A stretch of DNA of 64,000 nt from Bradyrhizobium sp. RD5-C2 (GTDB lineage: Bacteria; Pseudomonadota; Alphaproteobacteria; Rhizobiales; Xanthobacteraceae). Below the pieces are notes generated by a model. It did no database searches, was not told where the DNA came from, and was given only the letters and a program-made list of their open reading frames with translations. Made by a program: the position numbers and the translations under genes. Below are positions 17,602-26,576 of this stretch, one piece after another. Numbering within the stretch: position 1 is the stretch's first letter; every line of letters starts with the position of its first letter. The stretch is taken from positions 217,945-281,944 of the forward strand of contig NZ_BOVL01000056.1 in the NCBI RefSeq assembly GCF_019972155.1. Direction: 5' to 3'.

Positions 17602-18282
17602 ATGGACGCCTTGATCAAACCGATTCGCCCCAACAAGCCGGCCGATGCGAAGGCCAGCGAGCTCGACCCCGCAGAATTCCTGGCGGCGGCCGTCCGTGCC
17701 GACCAGCCGCGCCCGTCGCGGGCGGAGGCCGAGGACGCCGTCAAGACGCTGCTCGCCTATATCGGCGAGAACACCGGCCGCGAGGGCCTGCTCGACACGC
17801 CGCGCCGCGTCGTCGAGGCCTATGACGAGCTCTATCAGGGCTATCATCAGTGCCCGGCCGAAGTCCTGAACCGCACCTTCGGCGAGACCGCCGGCTACGA
17901 CGATTTCGTCCTGGTCCGCGATATCGAATTCACGTCGCAGTGCGAGCATCACATGATGCCGTTCTACGGCAAGGCGCATATCGCCTACACGCCGGTGGAG
18001 CGCGTCGTGGGCCTCTCCAAGCTGGCGCGGCTGACCGATATCTTCGCCCGCCGGCTACAGACCCAGGAGCATCTTACCGCGCAGGTCGCGGCCGCGATCG
18101 ACGAGGTGCTGAAGCCCCGTGGCGTTGCCGTGCTGATCGAGGCGGAGCATACCTGCATGTCGGTGCGCGGCGTCGCCAAGCATGGCGCCTCGACCTTCAC
18201 CAGCCGCTTCACCGGCATGTTCCGCGACAATCCGGCGGAGCAGCAGCGCTTCCTGTCCCTGGTGCGAGGACCGAGCCGGTAA
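17602..18282 (+). CDS. folE: GTP cyclohydrolase I
   Basis: Converts GTP to dihydroneopterin triphosphate, the first step of folate/pterin synthesis. 226 aa from the ATG at 17602, with GGAGAAGAC just upstream; the open frame runs further back but without family sequence. Zinc ligands are Cys114 and His117 (SQCEHHMMPFYG) and Cys185 (AEHTCMSVRG); GLSKLARL and TSRFTGMF are also conserved. All active-site features are present. Followed after 29 bp by hisI. Confidence 0.97.
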   Translation: MDALIKPIRPNKPADAKASELDPAEFLAAAVRADQPRPSRAEAEDAVKTLLAYIGENTGREGLLDTPRRVVEAYDELYQGYHQCPAEVLNRTFGETAGYDDFVLVRDIEFTSQCEHHMMPFYGKAHIAYTPVERVVGLSKLARLTDIFARRLQTQEHLTAQVAAAIDEVLKPRGVAVLIEAEHTCMSVRGVAKHGASTFTSRFTGMFRDNPAEQQRFLSLVRGPSR

Positions 18283-18311
18283 CCTCGCATTTTCTTTAAG
18301 CGAGGGTTTCC

Positions 18312-18740
18312 GTGTCCGCATCGACCCACGATCACGACCGCGAAGAAGGGCTGGCCTTCCAGCCCAAATTCGATGCGGCAGGTCTTGTGACCTGCGTCGC
18401 GACCGATGCCGCGACCGGCGACGTGCTGATGGTCGCGCATATGAACGACGAAGCCCTGCGCAAGACGATCGCGACCGGCGAAGGCTGGTACTTCAGCCGC
18501 TCGCGCAATGCGCTGTGGCGCAAGGGCGAGAGCTCGGGCCAGACCCAGCGCGTGATCGAGATCCGGATGGATTGCGATCAGGACGCGGTGTGGATCAAGG
18601 TCGAACAGATCGGCGCTGCCTGCCACACCGGGCGGCGTTCCTGCTTCTATCGCGCGGTGAAGGACGAGGGCGGCAATGTCAGCCTGTCCTTTGTCGACGC
18701 CGGGCGGCTGTTCGATCCGGCACAGGTCTATCGCAAATAG
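18312..18740 (+). CDS. hisI: Phosphoribosyl-AMP cyclohydrolase
   Basis: Third step of histidine synthesis, opening the adenine ring of PR-AMP. 142 aa starting at GTG. Conserved blocks: VLMVAHMNDEAL, GWYFSRSRNALWRKGESSGQ, and the metal site RMDCDQDAVW plus ACHTGRRSCFYR. The HisE pyrophosphatase domain is absent, as in other alphaproteobacteria. Close linkage to folE suggests co-transcription; a short CCTCGC/GCGAGG stem lies in the gap between them. Confidence 0.97.
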   Translation: MSASTHDHDREEGLAFQPKFDAAGLVTCVATDAATGDVLMVAHMNDEALRKTIATGEGWYFSRSRNALWRKGESSGQTQRVIEIRMDCDQDAVWIKVEQIGAACHTGRRSCFYRAVKDEGGNVSLSFVDAGRLFDPAQVYRK

Positions 18741-18844
18741 ATCATTGATCTGAATCAAGTACAACGCGCCGCAGTCGTGTATTTCGTGGCCTCCTGTTAC
18801 GCCATGCGCAAGCCGTTGCGCATCGTCGTCACTGGGGGTGAACT

Positions 18845-19555
18845 GTGGCGCATCGCCTGATACCGCTTCTTGGGTTTCTTGCCTGGGCTGTGTGGCCGAT
18901 CGGCGCGGCGCAATCGCAAACGGCCGAGCGTGCGCCCGATACGATGGCCGCGCGCGTCCTCGCCTGCGCGCCTTGTCACGGCGCCGAAGGCGAGGGCACC
19001 AGCGACGTCTATTTTCCGCGCCTTGCCGGCAAGCCGGCCGGCTACCTCTACAACCAGCTGATCGCGTTCAGGGATGGCCGGCGGAAATATCCGCCGATGA
19101 ACTACCTGCTGGAATTTCAGACCGACGACTACCTGAAGAAGATCGCCGAGTATTTCGCGTCGCTCCGGCCGGCATTTCCGCCGCCGGTCCCGCCGGTCGA
19201 CAGCAAGGAGATCCTGGCGCGCGGCGAAGCGATCGTGAAGAACGGCGATCCGCAGCACGGCATTCCGCCCTGTTCGGCCTGTCATGGTCCGGCACTGGGC
19301 GGCATGGAGCCCGGCATTCCCGGCCTGCTTGGCCTGCGCGCGGCCTATATCAGCGGACAACTCGGCGGCTGGCGCTACGGCACGCGGACCGCGCTCGCCC
19401 CCGATTGCATGCAGGTCGTCGCGGGCCTGCTGACGGAGGACGACGTGAAGGCCGTGGCTGCCTATTTGTCGTCGCGTCCGGCGCCGGCTGATCCGTCCTT
19501 CGCGCCGCGAGGCAGCCTGCCGATGCCGCTGGAATGCGGCAGCGAACCGCACTGA
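18845..19555 (+). CDS. Dihaem cytochrome c (c4-like)
   Basis: 236 aa from GTG 18845 with a signal peptide (to about residue 25). Two CXXCH haem sites: CAPCH (41-45) and CSACH (143-147), each in a c4-type domain (HGAEGEGTSDVYFPRLAGKP). Met ligands are likely in the PPMNYL and LAPDCMQVV regions. Periplasmic electron carrier. First gene of the respiratory operon: 13 bp before the next cytochrome gene and, beyond that, the ba3-type oxidase. Confidence 0.9.
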   Translation: MAHRLIPLLGFLAWAVWPIGAAQSQTAERAPDTMAARVLACAPCHGAEGEGTSDVYFPRLAGKPAGYLYNQLIAFRDGRRKYPPMNYLLEFQTDDYLKKIAEYFASLRPAFPPPVPPVDSKEILARGEAIVKNGDPQHGIPPCSACHGPALGGMEPGIPGLLGLRAAYISGQLGGWRYGTRTALAPDCMQVVAGLLTEDDVKAVAAYLSSRPAPADPSFAPRGSLPMPLECGSEPH

Positions 19556-19568
19556 AGGGATGGTGCAG

Positions 19569-20819
19569 ATGTCGCGAATCTCGACAGGACTGCTGGTCGG
19601 ATTGATGCTCGCATTCGCGCCCGTGGCGGCACGCGCGCAGCAGAAGGCGGCCGATCCGGCCGTCATCGCCAAGGGCGAGTATCTTGCGCGCGCCGGCGAT
19701 TGCATCGCCTGCCACACGGCGCGCGAAGGCAAGACCTTCGCCGGCGGCCTTCCGATGAAGACGCCGTTCGGCACGCTCTACACGTCGAACATCACCCCCG
19801 ACCCGCAGACCGGGATCGGCACGTGGACGTCGGATCAGTTCTACCGGATGATGCACAATGGCCGCTTCCCCGACGGCGGCCTTGTCTATCCGGCGATGCC
19901 GTTCGCCTCCTACACCCAGGTGACGCGCGAGGACAGCGATGCGATCTACGCCTATTTGCGCACCGTGTCGCCGGTCAGGCAGCTCAACAAGCCGCACGAG
20001 CTGACCTTCCCGTTCAACAACCGCTCGCTGATCCTCGGCTGGCGCACGCTGTTCTTCAGGGAAGGCGAGTTCAAGCCGGATCCGGGCAAGTCCGCCGAGT
20101 GGAACCGGGGCGCCTATCTGGTCGAAGGGCTCGGCCATTGCGGCATGTGCCATACCCCGATCAACGCGCTCGGCGGCAGCTCGCAATCGCAGGCCTTCGA
20201 GGGCGGCCTGATCCCGATGCAGAACTGGTACGCGCCCTCCTTGACCTCCAACAAGGAGACGGGCCTCGGCGATTGGACGATCGAGGAGATCGTCGACTAT
20301 CTGCGCAAGGGCGTCTCCGCCAAGGGCGCCGTGTATGGGCCGATGGCCGAGGTCGTCTACAATAGCCTGCAATATCTCAACGACGACGATGTGCGCGCGA
20401 TGGCGGTCTATCTGAAGGGCCTTGCGCAGCGCGGGTCGCCTGAGAAGCCGTCGACGCCGCTGCCGTCGGCCGAGAGCAGCCTGCTGCTCTCCTTCGGCAA
20501 GCCGATCTATGACCGCGAATGCGCGAGCTGCCATGGCGCGACCGGGCAGGGCATGCCGCCGGACTATCCGCCACTCGCCGGCAACCAGTCGATCCAGATG
20601 GTTTCCGCCGTCAACCCCATCCGCATGGTGCTCAATGGCGGCTATCCGCCGGGCACATCAGGCAATCCGATGCCCCACGGCATGCCGCCATTCGCGCAGA
20701 AGCTGTCGGACGACGAGGTCGCGGCTGTCGTGACCTACATTCGAACGGCGTGGGGCAACCGCGGCGAGCCGGTGTCGGCGCGGCAGGCCAACGAATTGCG
20801 TGCGGCAACGCTGAACTAA
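19569..20819 (+). CDS. Trihaem cytochrome c, alcohol/aldehyde-dehydrogenase subunit type
   Basis: 416 aa from the ATG at 19569; the ATG at 19560 is directly abutted by the AAGGG ribosome site and is unlikely. Signal peptide to about 24. Three CXXCH motifs: CIACH (45-49), CGMCH (191-195), CASCH (318-322), the arrangement of membrane-bound dehydrogenase cytochrome subunits. No dehydrogenase gene is linked; instead it precedes the ba3 oxidase genes, so it probably passes periplasmic electrons to that oxidase. A Rhizobiales-type palindromic repeat follows its stop. Confidence 0.9.
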   Translation: MSRISTGLLVGLMLAFAPVAARAQQKAADPAVIAKGEYLARAGDCIACHTAREGKTFAGGLPMKTPFGTLYTSNITPDPQTGIGTWTSDQFYRMMHNGRFPDGGLVYPAMPFASYTQVTREDSDAIYAYLRTVSPVRQLNKPHELTFPFNNRSLILGWRTLFFREGEFKPDPGKSAEWNRGAYLVEGLGHCGMCHTPINALGGSSQSQAFEGGLIPMQNWYAPSLTSNKETGLGDWTIEEIVDYLRKGVSAKGAVYGPMAEVVYNSLQYLNDDDVRAMAVYLKGLAQRGSPEKPSTPLPSAESSLLLSFGKPIYDRECASCHGATGQGMPPDYPPLAGNQSIQMVSAVNPIRMVLNGGYPPGTSGNPMPHGMPPFAQKLSDDEVAAVVTYIRTAWGNRGEPVSARQANELRAATLN

Positions 20820-20820
20820 A

Positions 20821-20920
20821 GCATGATCCGGAAAAGTGCGAAGCGGTTTTCCGAAGAGATCATGCTCAAACAAGGAGCCAGGGCGTGATGACGATTCAAC
20901 CTGATCCCATCGCGCTCTAG
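20821..20920. repeat. Rhizobiales-type interspersed palindromic repeat
   Basis: GCATGATCCGGAAAA...TTTTCC...GATCATGC forms an imperfect palindrome (20821-20865), followed by a conserved-looking tail ending CCCATCGCGCTCTAG. I recognise this as a family seen many times in Bradyrhizobium-like genomes. It separates the trihaem cytochrome from the oxidase genes inside the operon. Confidence 0.65.
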
Positions 20921-20932
20921 GGGAACGCGGTC

Positions 20933-21112
20933 ATGATCAACTCATCTTCGCCGCAACCGCCCACCTCCGTCTCGGAAGACGAGGCCGTCGAGACCATCGT
21001 TCGCGCGGGGCCGAGCGGCGCGGTCGCGGTCGCAGGCGTTGCGACGGCCATCGTGGTCGGCTTGTGGTTTGCGTTCTATCTGCTCGTCTTCCTGCCGCGG
21101 AGCGCTCCCTGA
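20933..21112 (+). CDS. Small membrane subunit of ba3-type oxidase (putative)
   Basis: 59 aa: a polar N-terminal third rich in Ser/Pro/Glu, then a single long hydrophobic helix (GAVAVAGVATAIVVGLWFAF). Its TGA overlaps the ATG of the CuA subunit (ATGA), so the two are translationally coupled. Single-helix subunits of this kind (subunit IIa) accompany ba3-type oxidases. The assignment rests on position and topology, not on sequence identity. Confidence 0.7.
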   Translation: MINSSSPQPPTSVSEDEAVETIVRAGPSGAVAVAGVATAIVVGLWFAFYLLVFLPRSAP

Positions 21113-21675
21113 TGGCGACCGAGACGGACCATAGCCTCGGCGAAGCGGTTGCCGCACGGATCGAGCGGCGCTGGGCGACGCTGTCGATCGTGATTGTCGG
21201 CCTACTGGTCGGCATGGCGGCCTATATCGGCATTCATCAGGCGACGATGCCGCAGGGCCGGGTCGAAACCGCCGATCCCAAGACGTTGCATCTGTCCGGC
21301 GAATTCATCGAGAGCAATCTCGGCAGCGAAATGGAGGCCGACGGCTCGGTCACCGTGCGCGCCATCGGCCAGCAATATTCCTTCACGCCGCAATGCGTCG
21401 TGGTGCCGGCGGAGACCCCGATCACGTTCCGCGCCACCAGCGCCGATGTCGTCCACGGATTCCTGATCGAGGGCACCAACGTCAACACGATGCTGGTGCC
21501 GGGCTATGTCACGGCGCTGCCGGTGCGCTTCAAGGCACCGGGCGATCACGTGATGCCATGCCAGGAATTCTGCGGCATCGGCCACCAGGGCATGTGGGGC
21601 AAGGTCAAGGTGATCGACAAGGCCGCGTTCCGCGACCTGGCGGCGGCGAAGCGGAGGCTGACCTGTGTTGACTAA
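21112..21675 (+). CDS. ba3-type cytochrome c oxidase subunit II (CuA)
   Basis: 187 aa with one N-terminal membrane helix (24-41) and a periplasmic cupredoxin domain. All CuA ligands are visible: His115 (VVHGFLIEG), then Cys150, Glu152, Cys154, His158 and Met161 in CQEFCGIGHQGM. The short, one-helix form is that of ba3/B-type oxidases, not aa3. Start at 21112 is fixed by overlap with the preceding small gene; the 3' end overlaps subunit I by 11 nt. Confidence 0.93.
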   Translation: MATETDHSLGEAVAARIERRWATLSIVIVGLLVGMAAYIGIHQATMPQGRVETADPKTLHLSGEFIESNLGSEMEADGSVTVRAIGQQYSFTPQCVVVPAETPITFRATSADVVHGFLIEGTNVNTMLVPGYVTALPVRFKAPGDHVMPCQEFCGIGHQGMWGKVKVIDKAAFRDLAAAKRRLTCVD

Positions 21676-23290
21676 CAGACGGCTGATAGCGGCGCATTTC
21701 TGGCTCGCCTTCATCGTGTTCGGCGTCGCGCTGGTGCTCGGCGCCTGGCAGATGTTCGTGCGCAGCCCGTTGAATGCCTGGCATTTCAACCCGGAGTTCT
21801 ACTATCGCTCGGTCACCGCGCACGGCTCGGCGATGGGCTACGTATTCCCGACGCTGATCGCGATGGGCTTCGGCTACGCGATCACCGAAGCCTCGCTGGA
21901 GAAGGCGCTGATTGGACGGCGTTGGGCCTGGGCCGGCTTCTTCCTGGTCGCCGTCGGCGCCGTTGTCGCGATGATCCCGGTGTCGCTCGGGCTCGCCTCG
22001 GTGCTCTACACCTTCTATCCGCCGATGGTCGGCAATCCCTTCTATTACATCGGCGTCGTCATGGTCGTGGTCGGCTCATGGATCTGGGTCACGTTGATGG
22101 TGACCAATTTCACGATCTGGAAGCGCGAGAACCCGGGCAAGCCGGTGCCGCTCGCCATGTACGCCAATGTCGCGGGCTCGTTGCTCTGGGGCTGGACCGC
22201 GGTCGGTGCGGCGCTGGAAATTCTGTTCCAGATCCTGCCTGTGGCGCTCGGACTCAAGTCGAAGATCGATGCGGGGCTGGCGCGCGTCTTCTTCTCGTGG
22301 ACCCTGCACGCCATTGTCTATTTCTGGCTGATCCCGACCTACATCGCCTACTACACGATCTTCCCGCGCGCGATCGGCGGCCGGCTCTTTAGCGACGCGA
22401 TGGCGCGGATTTCGTTCATCCTGTTCGTCGTGGTGGCGATGCCGATCGGCGTGCACCATCTGTTTGCCGACCCGCAGGTCGGCGCGGGATTCAAGTTCAT
22501 GCACTCGGTGTTCACCGGCCTCGTCGCGCTGCCGACATTGCTCACGGTGTTCACGATTTGCGCGTCGGCGGAGATCGCCAGCCGCCTGCGCGGTGGCCGC
22601 GGCGCATTCGGCTGGATCGGTGCGCTGCCATGGTCCAATCCGATCATGCTGGCGACGGCACTGTCGCTGGTCATGCTCGGCTTCGGCGGCGCCGGCGGGC
22701 TGATCAACATGAGCTATCAGCTCGATGCCGCCGTGCACAACACGCAGTGGATCACCGGCCATTTTCACCTGATCTTCGGTGGCGCCATCGTGATCATGTA
22801 TTTTGCCATCGCCTATGATCTGTGGCCGCATCTGACCGGCCGGGCGCTGGACAGTTTCGGCCTGATGCGCACGCAGCTCTGGCTGTGGTTCATCGGCATG
22901 ATCGTGACCACCTTCCCATGGCACTATGTCGGTATTCTCGGCATGCCGCGCCGCATGGCATTTTATGACTACGCTAACCCGGCGATCTCGCCGCAGGCCT
23001 TCTCGGTTGCGATGTCGGCGATCGGTGGGTTCATCCTGCTGCTGTCGGGGCTGCTGTTCCTGCTGGTGCTGATCCGCGGCCAATTCGGCGTGCGGGGCGA
23101 GGCGGGTGCTTACCGTTTCGCGGTGCCGCTGCACATGCCGGCGCGGATTCCGGTCGCGCTCAACTCGTTCGGTCTCTGGCTCGCATTGATGGTCGGTCTC
23201 ACCGTGGTGAACTATGGCTTCCCGATTGCGCAGCTGATGGCGCTGAAGGAGACCAGCGTGCCTGCGGTCTATGTCGGAGCAGGCCGATGA
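21665..23290 (+). CDS. ba3-type cytochrome c oxidase subunit I
   Basis: 541 aa, about 13 membrane helices. Starts at GTG inside the end of the CuA gene. Haem/CuB ligands: His in SVTAHGSAMGY (low-spin haem), the HxxxY pair HAIVY in helix VI, HHLFADPQ (two CuB His), and GHFHLIFGG (high-spin and low-spin haem ligands). No D-channel NxxxxxNxxxxxN motif was seen, as expected for B-type enzymes that use the K-channel alone. Reduces O2 with electrons from periplasmic cytochromes; pumps protons. Confidence 0.94.
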   Translation: MLTNRRLIAAHFWLAFIVFGVALVLGAWQMFVRSPLNAWHFNPEFYYRSVTAHGSAMGYVFPTLIAMGFGYAITEASLEKALIGRRWAWAGFFLVAVGAVVAMIPVSLGLASVLYTFYPPMVGNPFYYIGVVMVVVGSWIWVTLMVTNFTIWKRENPGKPVPLAMYANVAGSLLWGWTAVGAALEILFQILPVALGLKSKIDAGLARVFFSWTLHAIVYFWLIPTYIAYYTIFPRAIGGRLFSDAMARISFILFVVVAMPIGVHHLFADPQVGAGFKFMHSVFTGLVALPTLLTVFTICASAEIASRLRGGRGAFGWIGALPWSNPIMLATALSLVMLGFGGAGGLINMSYQLDAAVHNTQWITGHFHLIFGGAIVIMYFAIAYDLWPHLTGRALDSFGLMRTQLWLWFIGMIVTTFPWHYVGILGMPRRMAFYDYANPAISPQAFSVAMSAIGGFILLLSGLLFLLVLIRGQFGVRGEAGAYRFAVPLHMPARIPVALNSFGLWLALMVGLTVVNYGFPIAQLMALKETSVPAVYVGAGR

Positions 23291-24078
23291 GTGATCAGCC
23301 GCTGTTCTCCCCGCGCAATCCTTGGTTCGGCATCAGCGTCGGCGTCACGGCCGCCATTGCCGTGCTGTCGGCCATCGCCGGCCTGATCTGGTTGCCGCTG
23401 GCGCAACCCAACCTCAAGCTTGCAGGCGTCTGGGACGCGATCTGCAGCGCAGCCGGCGTGCCGCGTGCCGCCGTGCAGGAGGCCGGCGTCAAGCCGGATT
23501 TCAAGACCTCCAATGTCGTCATGACGTCGGAGATGCTGACCAAGGTCGATCAGGTCTCGATCGGGCGGGGCGCGACGCTGGCGCAGCGTTGCGCGATTTG
23601 CCACGGCCCGCAGGGCGTCAGCGACGCCCATTCACCGAACCTCGCCGGGCAGTTTGCCGCGGTGACGTATAAGGAGCTCAACGACTTCAAGACCGGCGCG
23701 CGGGTCAGCGTGGTGATGGGCCCGTTCGCGGCAGCGATGAGCGATCAGGACATGAAGGATGTTGCGGCCTATTACGCCTATCTGCCGCGGGTGCCTTCGG
23801 ACAATCTGGATACCGGGCGTGCCGCGCCGGCGGTCGTGGTGACGGGCGCCCCGATGCGCAACATCCCGCCTTGCGGCTCCTGCCACGGGGATATCGACAA
23901 CAAGGCGGGAAGCCCCTGGCTCGGCGGCCAGTCGGCGGTCTACATCAAGGCGCAGCTCGAGGCCTTTGCATCCGGGGCCCGCCGCAACGACATCAGCCAG
24001 CAGATGCGCAACATCGCCCGACGGATGACGCCCGAGGAGATCGACCAGGTTGCGCACTACTACGAGGCCCAGCCCTGA
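23287..24078 (+). CDS. Membrane-anchored dihaem cytochrome c
   Basis: 263 aa, with one N-terminal anchor helix (about 15-37) and two c4-like domains with CAICH (102-106) and CGSCH (196-200). The ATG overlaps the subunit I stop (ATGA), marking it as the last gene of the oxidase operon. Likely the direct electron donor tethered to the ba3 complex. A CtrA-type box lies shortly after its stop and belongs to the next gene. Confidence 0.9.
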   Translation: MSDQPLFSPRNPWFGISVGVTAAIAVLSAIAGLIWLPLAQPNLKLAGVWDAICSAAGVPRAAVQEAGVKPDFKTSNVVMTSEMLTKVDQVSIGRGATLAQRCAICHGPQGVSDAHSPNLAGQFAAVTYKELNDFKTGARVSVVMGPFAAAMSDQDMKDVAAYYAYLPRVPSDNLDTGRAAPAVVVTGAPMRNIPPCGSCHGDIDNKAGSPWLGGQSAVYIKAQLEAFASGARRNDISQQMRNIARRMTPEEIDQVAHYYEAQP

Positions 24079-24088
24079 GCCGGAAGTC

Positions 24089-24104
24089 TTAACGTGCCGT
24101 TAAC
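24089..24104 (+). promoter_or_regulatory. CtrA-type binding site
   Basis: TTAA-CGTGCCG-TTAAC, an exact match to the TTAA-N7-TTAAC consensus of the alphaproteobacterial cell-cycle regulator CtrA. It lies about 65 bp before the lytic transglycosylase start. Binding is inferred from the motif only. Confidence 0.6.
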
Positions 24105-24169
24105 CATAATTACGGCAAGTTGAATGGACATGGGTGCCGATTGCCGGCGCCCGGCAAGGCACCCGATAG

Positions 24170-25174
24170 ATGGCGGTCGACCTCTTCAATGCGACGGCTT
24201 CGGCAGGTGTCGATGCTTCGCGCCTGAAGGTCGCCGGTTCGATCAAGCAGGCGGCCGCGACCACCGGCACCAGCTTCGAATATCTGCTCACGACCGCGAA
24301 GATGGAGTCCAATTTCAATCCGCGGGCCGGCGCCACGACCTCGTCGGCGCATGGGCTTTATCAATTCATCGACCAGACCTGGCTCGGCACCGTCAAGGAG
24401 GCCGGAAGCCAGCTCGGCTACGGCCAGTATGCCGACGCCATCACCAAGAATTCCGACGGCAGCTATTCGGTCAGCGATCCCTCCGCGCGGAGCGCGGTCA
24501 TGAAGCTGCGCGACGATCCCGATGCGGCATCCTCGATGGCGGCGGTGCTGACGCAATCCAACAGCTTCAAGCTCACCGGCACGCTCGGCCGTCGTCCGAC
24601 CGATGCCGAGCTCTATATGGCGCATTTCATGGGCGTCGGCGGCGCCGGCAAATTGATTTCGAGCGCCGAGGACAGTCCGAGCGCCAATGCGGCTGCGATG
24701 TTTCCGAAGGCTGCGGCCGCCAACCAGTCGATCTTCTACGACAAATCGGGCAGCGCGCGCAGCGTCAGCCAGGTCTATTCGGTGTTGACCACACGCTACG
24801 CCGCGGCTGCGAATTCAAGCGACACGCGCACGGCGTTTGCAGCGGCCGGCGGCGGCACCATGAGCCCCAATGCGATCGCAAGCGCTGCGCCGACACAGGC
24901 GCTGACCATGGACACCGCGTCCTATCTTTCGACCTTCCCGAATGTCCGCGCGACCTCATCGGCCGGTGCGACCTCGGCCGTCGCATCGGCACAGCCGTCG
25001 CCGGCCTTTCGCTCGCTCTACCAGGGCGGCGGCCGTGCGGAGCCGATCTCGCCCGCGGTGCAGGAGCTGTGGGGCAATTCCGGCTCGCTGACCACATCGG
25101 CGACGCCAAAGGTCCGCGCGCCCGGGCGGCTTGATCTGTTCAGCGACCCGAACGGTACCTACAGCAGCGGCTAG
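24170..25174 (+). CDS. Lytic transglycosylase (SLT domain)
   Basis: 334 aa. The N-terminal 190 residues are an SLT domain: catalytic Glu46 in TTAKMESNFNP, then GLYQFIDQTWL and AELYMAHFMGVGGAGKLI. No classical signal peptide, as in flagellar or other specialised muramidases. The C-terminal 140 residues are Ser/Ala-rich and unrecognised. A CtrA box upstream suggests cell-cycle control, consistent with a peptidoglycan-remodelling role in flagellum or pilus assembly or division. Confidence 0.85.
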   Translation: MAVDLFNATASAGVDASRLKVAGSIKQAAATTGTSFEYLLTTAKMESNFNPRAGATTSSAHGLYQFIDQTWLGTVKEAGSQLGYGQYADAITKNSDGSYSVSDPSARSAVMKLRDDPDAASSMAAVLTQSNSFKLTGTLGRRPTDAELYMAHFMGVGGAGKLISSAEDSPSANAAAMFPKAAAANQSIFYDKSGSARSVSQVYSVLTTRYAAAANSSDTRTAFAAAGGGTMSPNAIASAAPTQALTMDTASYLSTFPNVRATSSAGATSAVASAQPSPAFRSLYQGGGRAEPISPAVQELWGNSGSLTTSATPKVRAPGRLDLFSDPNGTYSSG

Positions 25175-25335
25175 CGCCCGCCTTGCTGCATGCGCGAAAC
25201 CCGCCGTGGTCGTATTAACGAAACGTCAATAATCCCAAACGTTTATGGTGAACCCTTTGTTAAGCGTCATGGTTTATTTTTCCTTGTAGTGGCGTCGTAT
25301 GTCGATGCCGTCTCGTTGCGTAAGCCGGCAGGACC

Positions 25336-26517
25336 ATGATCGTTCGGCAGTTCATTAGTTGGATTAGGACCGCTCCAGCAGGCGAGCGGGCAGAGGCGAC
25401 ACGGGCGTTGGCCCGGGCCTGGCTCATTTCGGATCTCAGCGAGGACGACCGCATCGCGGCCGAGGGCGCGCTGCTGATGCTACTCGACGACCCGTCGCCG
25501 CTGGTGCGACAGGCGATGGCCGAGGTGTTCGCATACAGCGCGGAGGCGCCGGCTACGATCGTGCAGGCGCTGTCGGCCGACCAGCCGGCGATCGCGCTGC
25601 CGGTGCTGGAGCATTCACCGCTGCTGATCGATGCCGACCTGGTCGACATCGTCGCGACCGGCTCGGACGAGATGCAGTGCGCGATCGCGCGCCGCGCCAA
25701 CCTGCCGGCCTCGGTCGCTGCGGCGATCGCCGAGGTCGGTTCGGCGGCGGCCGCGCTCGAGCTGATCGAGAATCCCTATGCCGGGCTTGCGCCATTCTCC
25801 TGGGACCGCATCGTCGAGCGCCACGGCCATCTTGCCGCCATCCGGGAATCGATGCTGCAGCTGGAAGATTTGCCGTCCGCGACGCGGCTGGCGCTGGTCG
25901 CAAAGCTCTCCGACACGCTGGCGCAGTTCGTCGTGGCGCGAAACTGGCTCGGTGCCGACCGTGCCGACCGCATCGCCGGCGAAGCGAAGGAGCGCTCCAC
26001 GGTGAACATCGCCGCGCGTGCCTTCGGCGACGACATGCAGAACCTGATCACGCATCTGCGCGCCACCGGCCAGCTCACTGCAGGGTTGATCCTGCGCGCG
26101 CTGCTGTCGGGCAATCTCGATTTGTTTGGCGCCGCGCTCGCCGAACTTTCCGGACTGCCGTATGGCCGGGTTTCCGCGCTGTTGAACGACCGCGGCGGCA
26201 ACGGCCTGCAGGCGCTGCTGCGGCGCGCCGGCCTGCCGGAATCCACCTACGCGGCGTTCCGCGTCGCGCTCGAGGCCAGCCACGAGGTCGGCTATGTCGA
26301 CAGCGGCGACGGTGCGGCGCGGCTGCATCGCCGCATGGTCGAGCGCGTGCTGACCCATTGCGAGACCGACCATTCGGCCGCCGAGCCGCTGCTGATCCTG
26401 CTGCGCCGCTTTGCGACCGAATCCGCGCGCGAGGATGCGCGCATGTTCTGCGAGGAGCTCGCCGCCGAAGACGCGGTCGCGGTGCTGCCTTACGACGACG
26501 ATCTGATCGCGGCCTGA
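25336..26517 (+). CDS. DUF2336 domain protein
   Basis: 393 aa, all-helical, with HEAT-like pairs: a start LTEDDR-like segment (LSEDDRIAAEGALLMLLDDPSPLVRQAMAE, residues about 35-64) typical of DUF2336. Cytoplasmic, no catalytic motif. Its neighbours on the opposite strand are an Hpt protein and a receiver protein, a grouping recurrent in Rhizobiales, which suggests a role in a two-component/cell-cycle circuit. The 160 bp before it hold TTAACGAAACGTCAA, a weak CtrA-like half match. Confidence 0.8.
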   Translation: MIVRQFISWIRTAPAGERAEATRALARAWLISDLSEDDRIAAEGALLMLLDDPSPLVRQAMAEVFAYSAEAPATIVQALSADQPAIALPVLEHSPLLIDADLVDIVATGSDEMQCAIARRANLPASVAAAIAEVGSAAAALELIENPYAGLAPFSWDRIVERHGHLAAIRESMLQLEDLPSATRLALVAKLSDTLAQFVVARNWLGADRADRIAGEAKERSTVNIAARAFGDDMQNLITHLRATGQLTAGLILRALLSGNLDLFGAALAELSGLPYGRVSALLNDRGGNGLQALLRRAGLPESTYAAFRVALEASHEVGYVDSGDGAARLHRRMVERVLTHCETDHSAAEPLLILLRRFATESAREDARMFCEELAAEDAVAVLPYDDDLIAA

Positions 26518-26576
26518 CGGCCGCGTTTCCCGTGATTGACGAGGATGGAAGCCGTGGCCGCCGCCGCGGCGCGCTG

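Noticed and set aside
18279..18304. GTAACC-N16-CGAG resembling the ECF promoter between folE and hisI
   Set aside because: Last base differs from CGAA, and the sequence also forms the CCTCGC/GCGAGG stem that explains it better.
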